From Dugong dugon (taxonomy: Eukaryota > Chordata > Mammalia > Sirenia > Dugongidae), in contig CM057472.1 in NCBI GenBank assembly GCA_030035585.1, forward strand, positions 89,463,601 through 89,527,600: a stretch of DNA of 64,000 bases, read 5' to 3'. The notes beneath the pieces were generated by a model. The model worked only from the letters and a program-made list of their open reading frames with translations, searched no databases and had not been told where the DNA came from. The first letter of the stretch is position 1, and each line of letters begins with the position of its first letter. Of the stretch, positions 46,863 through 56,820 are shown in pieces. The position numbers and the translations under genes are program-made.

Positions 46863-48018
46863 CAACATCAGAACTTAGAGTCTAATGTAACCCAGATTTC
46901 TCATAAATTGACTCTGGAACCACCGCTCACCAGTAAGTAGAACTCTGAACTCCTTTGTATTCAACCCAAAATCACCTCCCCACACTAAAAACATTAATGA
47001 GGGATCTGGAATTTATATGACTATGTAGGTAGATGGAATATACTCATTAAATTTCTATCAAACATGTCTGTTCTCTTAATTCTCATGGACTATTCAGAAA
47101 CCAGGCATTCTCCTTCTTCCCTGTTCCCCTACACCTTGTTCAGCCTCAGTGTTTGGTTTCTTTGCAACTCCTGGACCATCCTCACAGATTTCTAAATCTC
47201 CCTCTCCAAGTTATACTGAGCAATTTACTTCTATTCCAATTCTTTTGAATTTTGAATATCCATGCTCATAACCATGCTCCCCACTCCACCCACCCCTATA
47301 AAGAAATAATCCCTCAATTACCAGGATCCACTCTCTTTTAAAGGGCAGTGTAAGAAATAATATTTTCATTCTAACACTAATAGATAGTTGCTCTGATCAT
47401 CATTTCTTATAATTAATATGTTTTAACAGCTTTACTCAGTGTTTAAGAAATAAAAATCGATAAACTGAACTTTAATAAATCAAATAATGTTTTCTATTTT
47501 ATAGAATTATATTCCATAAAAACATAATTCATCTGAAAGTCAATTGTCTATTTTTTGGAAATCCAAATTTCCTATATGGAGTATTGAATAAAAGAATCTC
47601 TAATTCTCTTGGATACCCAGGAATTTGTTTTAAAAAAAAATCTGTAGTACTCTTTTCCTCCTCACTTTTGATACTAGACCAGTTATTTATAATATTGCTT
47701 TTCCAAAATAATATACTTTTCTTTTATAGCTCTACTTGCAGCCTGAAATATTATTTAATACCCTTTTTTTAATTTCCTTCTTTTCCTCTAACGATATGTT
47801 AAGTCTTAGAAAACTTAGTCAGTGAGAACTTAAATTCTATTGCGCTCAGTTAAAGAACAAAAGTGAGGTATTGAGGAGCAACCCAAAGGAAATTACTACA
47901 TTTCCACTATACCGTCTAGGAATGCCATTAAGTTTGAACACTATTTCTGCTTCATATAGACTATGAGTCAGTGAATAAGTAAATACAAATGCAATATTCT
48001 AACCCAGAGTACTCAATC
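46863..48018. other. intron sequence, nothing recognised
   Basis: AT-rich sequence with some pyrimidine-rich text at 47090-47200. No exon or repeat was assigned. Confidence 0.5.
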
Positions 48019-48035
48019 AAAGATAAATAACATTA
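48019..48035 (+). repeat. left TSD of full-length L1
   Basis: AAAGATAAATAACATTA, found exactly again at 56804-56820. Confidence 0.95.
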
Positions 48036-50003
48036 GGAGTTAAGGGGCAAGATGGCGCTCTAGGCAGAAACACCACGCCGTCCCTCCACAGCAAAGATCC
48101 GAAAAACTAAGCCTAACAGAGAATCAACAATCCTGAAACCCTAGAACACCAAATGAAGAGATAAAGAACTCAGCCAAACACCAAACGGAGTGAGAATACT
48201 AAAAGAGAACGGAGAGCGAGGAGAAACTCAGGCAGAGATTCCTTACCAGCTAACGCAGCGCGGATCCACCATCTTGGATTCCTATCGGAGACCAGCAAAC
48301 GGGAGAGCAGCCTTGCAGAGCATCTGGTCGGAGACAGAACGACCGGTAAACTGCGGTGCGCGCTCTCCCACCACCCACCCCTCTCCGCCTCAGCTGGGGA
48401 TCCCCTGCTTTCCGTGGCCAGGGTCCCTGGGCTGGGGGGTGCTGGTGCTTGGATTCCGCGTGCCTGGGCTGGCGGCTTTCTGGGAGCCGTTTGCTGGCAG
48501 CTAGCGAACCTTTCTCTGCCGCCTCCCCCTCCTTTTGCCTGGGTGCCTGGTTCCGAGTGCCGTCTCTGCTCTCTCCTGCGGGGCTGTAGGGCTGCGTGCG
48601 GGCGTGTGGCTGTTTCTAGGTCTGGGCTCCCGCGTGGGTGGCATCCCGGGGCCTTTGTTCGTTCGCCCCTCTGCTTTCCGTGGCCGGAGTCCCTGAGCAG
48701 GGGGGCGCCAGTGCTTGGATTCCGCGCGCCCGGGCTGGAGGCTTTCTGGGAGCCGTTTGCTGGCACCTAGCGAACCTTTTTCTGCCGCCTCCCCCTCCTT
48801 TTGCCTGGGTGCCTGGTTCCGAGTGCCGTCTCTGCTCTCTCCTGCGGGGCTGTAGTGCTGCGTGTGGGCGTGTGGCTGTTTCTAGGTCTGGGCTCCCACG
48901 TGGGTGGGATCCCGGGACCTTTGTTTGTTCGCCCCTCTGCTTTCCGTGGCCGGAGTCCCTGAGCTGGGGGGCGCCGGTGCTTGGATTCCGCGCGCCCGGG
49001 CGGGGGGCTTTCTGGGAGCCGTTTGCCGGCCGCTAGCGAGCCTTTTTCTGCCGCCTCCCCCTCCTTTTGCCTGGGTGCCTGGTTCCGAGTGCCGTCTCTG
49101 CTCTCTCCTGCAGGGCTGTAGGGCTGCGTTCGGGAGTGTGGCTGTTTCCAGGTCTGGGCTCCCGCGCGGGTGGGATCCTGGGGCCTTTGTTCGTTGGCCC
49201 CTCTGCTTCCCGTGGCCACGGTCACTTAACCCCGAGACTACCGGCTTCTTGGAATTCGCACCCCTGAGTGGGGGCTCTCTGGATCCCATTTGTAGGCAAT
49301 GACTGCTGGTGTTGCCCTTTTTTTTTTTTTCTCTCAATTTTATTTTTCTTCCTTTTTTGATTAGTTTTGTCATCTTTTACCTCTTTTTCTCTTTTGTCTT
49401 TCTTCATTGCTTAATTTCTTGTCTCTCTATCTCTTCCTTCTCTTTCTGATCCCTGAATTCCAGGCGATGTATGCCTCTGTACCTTCTGGCCAGGCTGAGC
49501 TGTGAAAATTGAGACCGACTCCCCCAGACCTCATAGCTGCATCGGTGGGATCCCTGGGAACTTTGCAGTTCTTTAACTTTTCTGATTTTTATTTGGTCAT
49601 TCTTTCCTTTTCTTTCTCTTCCCCCTTCTGGTTTCCTCCATCCCATAGTCTCTCATCTGTACCTTCCAACGACAAGTTCCCCTAGCATTCTTTTATGTTA
49701 GTACGCTTTTTGCTCCTCCTCCTCTCTCCTCTCTCCCATATCCAGCTTAGCTTCACACATAACCATCTTCCCGCTGCACCCTACCTACCTGCACCGTGCA
49801 CTAGACATCACATCACCAAGCGGTGCAGGCACGCCCTATTGGAACCTGCCCAGCACTGACTACCGACCGTCCTGGTGGCTGCGGTGAGTGCCACAAGCAA
49901 CCCATCACAGTGGCTCCTCCTCAACTAGATCTGCCCAGCTGTACCACAAGAACGAAAAAAAAAAAAAAATCTACAATCAATAAACGAGAGAAATATCTAC
50001 TGA
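48036..50003 (+). promoter_or_regulatory. L1 5'UTR with CpG-rich internal promoter region
   Basis: It begins GAGTTAAGGGGCAAGATGG. The 48240-49250 part is by far the most CpG-dense sequence in the window, against an AT-rich background. Promoter function is inferred from the position and from L1 biology. ORFs read on both strands here (up to 198 codons) follow the GC-rich repeats and are not counted as genes. Confidence 0.8.
48407..49204 (+). repeat. three tandem 266-bp 5'UTR monomers
   Basis: The anchor GCTT(T/C)CCGTGGCC falls at 48407, 48673, 48939 and 49205, exactly 266 bp apart. The units (48407-48672, 48673-48938, 48939-49204) differ at only a few positions. The fourth anchor opens the single-copy remainder. 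266 is not a multiple of three, so any ORF changes frame from unit to unit. Confidence 0.95.
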
Positions 50004-51053
50004 ATGCCCCGAAAACAGCAAACAATATCAAAACATTTACAAAAACAAGACAAGATGGCTCCAATAGGTGTCCAAATTAAAACACCAGATAACTCTCCTG
50101 TGGAAGAAAATGCACTAGAAGTACCTGATACGGAACTCAAATCACTAATACTCGGAATTTTCCAAGAACTGAGGCAAAAAGCTGACAAACATGAGGAAAA
50201 AATAGACAAATTTATGGAAAATACAGACAAAAAATTGGAAGAATTCAGGAAGATGATGCAAGAACAAAATGCCAAAATAAATTCACAACTCGAAATTATA
50301 CAAAAACAACAATTAGAAATCCAAAAGATAAACAACAAGATTTCAGAAATGGACGGTGTCATACAAGGGCTGAGAAGTAGATTTGAAACCATGGAAGACA
50401 GGATCAGTGGAACTGAAGACAAACACTTGGATACAACTCTGTTTCAGGAAAACTCAGAAAAAAGAACAAAGAAAAATGAAGAGACCCTGAGAGTTATGTG
50501 GGACACAATTAAAAGCAAAAACTTACGAGTGATTGGCATACCAGAACAGGGGGAGAAAACAGAAAACACAGAGAGGATCATTGATGAACTGCTGACAGAA
50601 AACTTTCCCAATATCATGAAAGATGAAAAGCTGGTCATCCAAGAAGCTCAACGAACCCCATATAGAAGAGACCCCAAAAGAAAATCACCAAGACATATCA
50701 TATTCACACTCGCTAAAACTAAAGACAAACAAAGAATCCTGAGAGCAGCTCGTGAAAAACAAGAAGTCACGTACAGAGGAGAAACAATAAGACTAAGCTC
50801 AGATTATTCAGCAGAAACCATGCAAGTAAGAAGGCAATGGGATGACATATATAAAATCTTGAAAGAAAAAAATTGTCAGCCAAGAATAATATATCCTGCA
50901 AAACTCTCATTCAGATTTGATGGTGAAATTAGGTCATTTCCAGATAAACAGAAACTAAAGGAATATGCAAAAGTCAAACCAAACTTACAAGAATTATTAA
51001 AGGGAGTTCTTCGATCTGAGGACAAACAGCTTAAGCCCTCAGGCAGGACCTAG
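50004..51053 (+). CDS. L1 ORF1 protein, intact (349 aa)
   Basis: The L1 RNA-binding chaperone, which trimerises and coats L1 RNA in cytoplasmic particles. It starts with ATG at 50004 and ends TAG at 51051. By eye, residues 1-45 are a short variable head and about 46-155 a coiled coil with regular Leu/Ile spacing (LEEFRKMMQEQNAKINSQLE). About 172-257 are the RRM-like domain (NLRVIGIPE strand, then RHIIFTLAKTKDKQRILRAA), and about 260-335 the C-terminal domain with YPAKLSF at 297-303. The length is close to usual mammalian ORF1 (about 340 aa). There are no lesions. ORF2 follows after 431 nt. Confidence 0.95.
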   Translation: MPRKQQTISKHLQKQDKMAPIGVQIKTPDNSPVEENALEVPDTELKSLILGIFQELRQKADKHEEKIDKFMENTDKKLEEFRKMMQEQNAKINSQLEIIQKQQLEIQKINNKISEMDGVIQGLRSRFETMEDRISGTEDKHLDTTLFQENSEKRTKKNEETLRVMWDTIKSKNLRVIGIPEQGEKTENTERIIDELLTENFPNIMKDEKLVIQEAQRTPYRRDPKRKSPRHIIFTLAKTKDKQRILRAAREKQEVTYRGETIRLSSDYSAETMQVRRQWDDIYKILKEKNCQPRIIYPAKLSFRFDGEIRSFPDKQKLKEYAKVKPNLQELLKGVLRSEDKQLKPSGRT

Positions 51054-51484
51054 GACATAGGACGCAGGTTAACATGAACCAGATACCATTCTAGGAACTG
51101 AACTACAGACGACTTTCCAAAAACAAAAGATATACAACAGGGAATCAGAGAAATCAATCAAAGGATGACAACAACATCAAAACAATGAAAGAGGGAACAA
51201 ACGGCATAGGTATAGAACCTTCTAAAGGAGAAGAAGGCAAGGCGATACCAAGTAACGGTAGACTGCTTCAAAATTATACAGATAAGGGTAAAATTCATGG
51301 TAACCACAAAAAAAGTTAACAAACCAACTCATAAAAATAAAGATGAAAAACATAAAGTCTCAACAAAAACAAAACCTACAAAAACAAAAGAAATGAATAC
51401 AAAATCCACAAACAAAAGGAACTCAGCACAAGAGAGTAAGAAGAACAAAGAAAACTTCAGCATCACAAAAAAAAGCACTACAAA

Positions 51485-54400
51485 ATGACAGCAACAAACT
51501 CACATCTATCAATAATTACACTGAACGTAAATGGACTCAATGCACCCATAAAGCGACGGAGAGTGGCAGAATGGATAAGAAAACAGGATCCATCTATTTG
51601 CTGTCTACAAGAGACACATCTTAGAAACAAAGATGTGAATTTATTAAAAATCAAAGGTTGGAAAAAAATATATCAAGCTAACAACTATCAAAAAAGAGCA
51701 GGAGTGGCAATTCTAATCTCAGATAAAATAGACTTTAAAACAAAATCTACCATAAAAGACAAAGAAGGACACTATATAATGATTAAGGGGATGATCCATC
51801 ATGAAGACATAACCATAATAAATATCTATGCACCCAATGACAGGGCTCCAAAATACATAAAAAAAACTCTAACAGCACTGAAAAGAGAAATTGACAGTTC
51901 CACAATAATAGTAGGAGACTTCAACACACCACTCTCAGTAAAGGACAGAACAACTAAAAAGAAACTCAGCAAAGATACAGAAGACCTAAAGGACACAATC
52001 AGCCAACTGGACCTCATAGACATATATAGAACAATCCATCCAACCGCTGCAAAGTACACATTCTTTTCCAATGCACATGGAACGTTCTCCAGAATAGACC
52101 ACATCTTAGGCCACAGAGCAATCCTCAACAAGATCCAAAATGCTGAGATAATTCACAGTATCTTCTCTGACCACAATGCCATCAAGGTAGAAATTAACAC
52201 TAGAAAGAGCAAGGAAAAAAAATCAAACACATGGAAACTGAATAATAATCTGCTTACACATCAATGGGTAATAGAAGAAATCAGAGATGGAATTAAAAAA
52301 TTCCTAGAATCAAATGAAAATGAAAACACATCATACCAAAACCTTTGGGACACAGCAAAGGCAGTCCTCAGAGGACAATTTATAGCAATAGATGCACATA
52401 TCAAAAAAGAAGAAAGGGACAAAATCAAAACATTAACTACAGAACTCAAACAAATAGAAAGAGAACAACAAAAAAAGCCTACAACCACCGGAAGAAAGGA
52501 AATAGTAAAGATCAGAGCAGAAATCAATGAAATAGAGAACAGAAAAACAATAGAAAGAATCAACAAAACCAAAAGTTGGTTCTTTGAAAGAATCAACAAA
52601 ATCGACAAACCACTGGCCAGACTGACAAAAGAAAAACAGCAGAGGGCACAAATAACCCAAATAAGAAATGAAATGGGGGACATTACAACAGACCCAACTG
52701 AAATAAAAAGGATTATAACAGAATATTATGAAAAACTATATTCCAACAAATTTGAAAACCTAGAGGAAATGGATAAATTTCTAGAAACATACGGCCTACC
52801 CAAACTACAACAAAGTGATATTGAAAATCTGAACAGACCCATAACAAGAGAAGAGATTGAAAAGGTAATAAAAAAACTCCCAACCAAAAAAAGCCCTGGC
52901 CCAGATGGCTTCACTGGAGAATTCTACAAAACATTTACAGAAGAGCTCGTACCAGTTCTACTCAAGTAATTTCAGAGCATAGAAGAGGAAGCAACACTTC
53001 CAAATTCATTCTATGAAGCCAGCATAACGCTGATACCAAAACCAGGCAAAGACATCACAAAAAAAGAAAATTACAGACCAATATCTCTCATGAATATAGA
53101 TGCAAAAATTCTGAACAAAATTCTAGCCAATAGAATTCAGTATCATATCAAAAAAATAATACACCACGACCAAGTAGGATTCATACCAGGTATGCAAGGA
53201 TGGTTTAACATCAGAAAATCCATCAACGTAATCCACCACATAAATAAAAGGAAAGAAAAAAATCACATGATTATCTCAATTGATGCAGAAAAGGCATTTG
53301 ACAAAGTCCAACACCCATTCCTGATAAAAGCTCTCAATAAAATAGGTATAGAAGGGAAATTTCTCAACATAATAAAGGGCATCTATGCAAAACCAACAGC
53401 CAACATCATTCTTAATGGAGAAAGGCTGAAAACATTCCCCCTGAAAACAGGAACAAGACAAGGATGCCCTTTATCACCACTCCTATTTAACATTGTGCTG
53501 GAAGTTCTAGCTAGAGCAGTAAGGCAAGAAAAAGAAATACCAAATTGGTAATGAAGAAGTTAAACTCTCCCTGTTTGCAGATGATATGATACTATACATA
53601 GAAAACCCTAAAGACTCCACGAGAAATTTACTGGAAGTAATAGAAAGATTCAGCAGAGTAGCAGGATACAAGATAAACATTCAAAAATCAGTTGGATTCC
53701 TATACACCGGTAAAGAGAACGATGAAAAGGAGATCAGGAAATCAATACCATTTTCAATAGCCCCTAAAAAGATAAAATACTTAGGAATAAATCTGACCAG
53801 GAATATAAAAGACCTATACAAAGAAAACTACAAAACACTGCTGCATGAAACCCAAAGGGATCTACATAAATGGAAAAACATACCATGCTCATGGATAGGC
53901 AGACTCAACATTGTGAAAATGGCAATTCTACCTAAAGCAATCTACAAATACAATGCAATTCCGATACAAATACCAACAACATTCTTCAAAGAGATGGAAA
54001 AACTAATTATTAACTTTATATGGAAAGGGAAGAAACCTCGAATAAGTAAAGCACTACTGAAGAAGATGAATAAAGTTGGAGGACTCACACTACCTGACTT
54101 GAGAACCTACTATACAGCTACAGTACTCAAAACAGCCTGGTACTGGTACAACAACAGAGACATTGACCAATGGAACAGAATTGAGAACTCAGATGTAAAT
54201 CCATCCACCTACGGTCACCTGATTTTTGACAAGGGCCCAAAATACATCAAATGGGGAAAAGACAGTCTTTTTAACAAATGGTGCTGGCAAAACTGGATAT
54301 CCATTTGTAGAAAAATGAAACAGGACCCATACCTCACACCATATACAAAAACTACTTCAAAATGGATCAAAGACCTGAATATAAAGCCTCAAACTATAAA

Positions 54401-55298
54401 ATTCATAGAAGAAAAAATAGGACCAACACTTCAGACCTTAATACATGGCATTAACAGGATACAAACCATAAACATCAACACAAAAAACCCAACAGATAAA
54501 CTAGATAATTGGGATCTTCTAAAAATCAAACATCTATGCTCTTCAAAAGATTTCACCAAAAGAGTTAAAAGAGAACCTACAGACTGGGAAAAAATTTTTG
54601 GACAGTACAAGTCAGACAAAGGTCTAATCTCCATAATCTACAAGAAAATCCAACACCTCTACAACAAAAAGACAACCAATCCTATCAAAAAATGGGCAAA
54701 GGAAATGAACAGACACTTCACCAAGGAAGACATTCAAATGGCCAACAGACACATGAGGAAATGCTCGCGATCACTAGCCATTAGAGAAATGCAAATTAAA
54801 ACCACAATGAGATACCATCTCACCCCGGCATTACTGGCACGAATCAAAAACACTGGAAATAACAAATGTTGGAGGGGCTGCAGGGAGACGGGAACTCTTA
54901 TACACTGCTGGTGGGAATGCAAAATGATACAGCCATTTTGGAAAATGATATGGCGTTTCCTCAGAAAGCTAGAAATAGACGTACCATTCGATCCAGCAAT
55001 CCCACTCCTAGGAATATATCCTAGAGAAATAAGAGTCATCACTCGAATAGACATATGCACACCTATGTTCATGGCAGCATTATTCACAATAGCAAAACGA
55101 TGGAAACAACCTCGATGTCCATCAACAGACGAATGGATACACAAACTATGGTACATACACACAATGGAGTACTATGCAACGAGAAAGAACAATGAATCGG
55201 TGAACCATCTCATAACATGGATGAAACTGGAGGACATCATGCTGAGTGAAATAAGTCAATCACAAAAGGACAAATATTGTATGAGACCTCTATTGTAA
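51485..55298 (+). pseudogene. L1 ORF2 (endonuclease-reverse transcriptase), two lesions
   Basis: The L1 nicking and reverse-transcribing enzyme. N14, E43 (LQETH) and the GDFNTP and SDHNAI motifs of the endonuclease are intact. The frame is stopped by TAA at 52967-52969 (codon 495), where the related copy at 7865 reads CTA, and continues in the same frame. An 8-nt deletion near 53541, judged against the copy at 8431, then shifts it. The reverse transcriptase FADD box (53574-53585) is intact just after the shift. The C-terminal Cys/His block (CWRGC, then HCWWEC) is also intact. Total span corresponds to about 1273 codons, the usual L1 length. Confidence 0.93.
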
Positions 55299-56803
55299 AA
55301 ACCCATGAAAAAATTCACATGCAAAATGTAACAATCCTTGTTGGTTACCAGGGATGGGGGGGGGGGGGGGATACTAAATAGGTAATAGGTAAGTGGTAAC
55401 TTGGGTGAGAGCTGAGATAGTACATAGTACAGGGGAAACTAACACAACCTGCACAAGGAAAGGTCATGGAGGCCCTATAGACACATCCAAACCCCCCAAG
55501 GGACTGAGTTGTTGGACGGAGGGCTCTGGGGACCATGATCTCGGGGAACATCTAGCTCAATTGGCATGACACTACTTATAAAGATAATGCTCTACATTCT
55601 ACCTTGGTGAGTAGTGTCTGGGGTCTTAAAAGCCTATGAGCGGCCATCTAAGATACTCCACTGATCTCATCCCTTCGGGAACAAGGGAGAACGAAGAGAA
55701 CAGGATACAAGGAAAAGATTAGTCCGAAGGACTAATGGTCCACAGCTACCAAGGCCTCCACGGGACTGAGCCCAGTACAGCTGGATGGTGCCCGGCTACC
55801 ACCAATGACTCCTCTGACCAGGATCACAACAGAGGGTTCTGGGCAGAGCTGGAGTAGGATGTAGAGCATAATTTTAACTCCCAAAAAAAAAAAAAAAAAA
55901 AAGAAGACCAGATATACTGGCCTAAAGAATACTAGAGAAACCTCGAGAGTGTGGCCCCCAGACACCCTTTCAGCTCAGAGGGGAAGTTACCTTCAAGGTT
56001 CGATGTTAAGCCTGGGAATGGACACCCCAGTAAAACTAAATGGGACTAACGATGTACAGGAGTCCGGTGACAAGGGCCAGAAGGCAGAGGGAGAGTAGGA
56101 AACTGATGATAAGGAACACAAATTGAATAAGGACACTGTCGATGTATTGTGAGATTGTTGACCACTGCTATAGGGCAACATTTGTAGTAACTATTAAATG
56201 GGAGGCTGTTTTGTCCTGTAAGCCTTCATCTTGGGCGAGAATGGCAGCACAATTGGAAGAGCATAGTCAATATCACTTAAATGTGTAAGTAAAAAGTTTT
56301 GAAATGGTGTTTAAATAAAATAAAAATAAATAAATAAATAAATAAACAAATGAGACTAAAGAGGTACAATAGTCCACTGACAAGGTCCAGAAGACAGAAG
56401 GGGACAAGGAAGCCCCCTGGTGATAGGGAACACAAGGTGGAGTAAGGATATTCTTGATGTGCTGTGAGATTGTTAACCATTGTCATAGGGCAACATCTGT
56501 AGTAACTGTTAAATGAAAAACTATTTTGTTCTGTAAGCCTTCATCTTAAGTGAGAATAACAGCACAGTTGGAAGAGCGTAGTCAATGTCACTGAACTGTG
56601 AATGTAGAAAATTTTGAAACGGTGTATCTTTGGCCATCTGTAATTTTCATCAAAAAAAAAGGTTGAGAATTTAGAGGCTTAATACGTTGTGGGGTTGTTA
56701 ACCAATGTCAAAAAAAACAACATGTGTACTACTATTTCATGAGAAACTATTTGCTCTGTAAGCTTTCACCTGAAGTACAATAAAATATATATTAAAAAAA
56801 AAA
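55299..56803 (+). other. L1 3'UTR with G tract and repeated 315-bp units
   Basis: A 15-nt G run lies at 55356-55370. About 56025-56337 and 56338-56635 are two diverged direct copies (anchor GGGCAACAT at 56173 and 56488, period 315), separated by an (AAAT)n stretch at 56325-56350. A third, more diverged copy of the last part (GTTGTTAACCAATGTC, then CTGTAAGCTTTCACC) lies at 56690-56780 before the poly-A signal. Confidence 0.88.
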
Positions 56804-56820
56804 AAAGATAAATAACATTA
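56804..56820 (+). repeat. right TSD of full-length L1
   Basis: AAAGATAAATAACATTA, identical to 48019-48035, directly after the A tail. Confidence 0.95.

Larger units (their letters stand above)
48036..56803 (+). mobile_element. full-length L1 with intact ORF1
   Basis: An 8.77-kb element between exact 17-bp TSDs. It has a GC-rich 5'UTR with three 266-bp monomers, ORF1 (50004-51053, intact), ORF2 (51485-55298, two lesions), a long 3'UTR with a G tract and repeated units, an AATAAA at 56779 and a 12-nt A tail. Exact TSDs, few lesions and CpG retention indicate a young copy. It stands antisense to CEP128. Confidence 0.95.

Noticed and set aside
48170..49302. Several overlapping ORFs of 100-200 codons on both strands as protein-coding genes
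   Set aside because: They coincide with the GC-rich L1 5'UTR monomers. The 266-bp period shifts the frame in each unit and no domain is recognisable.
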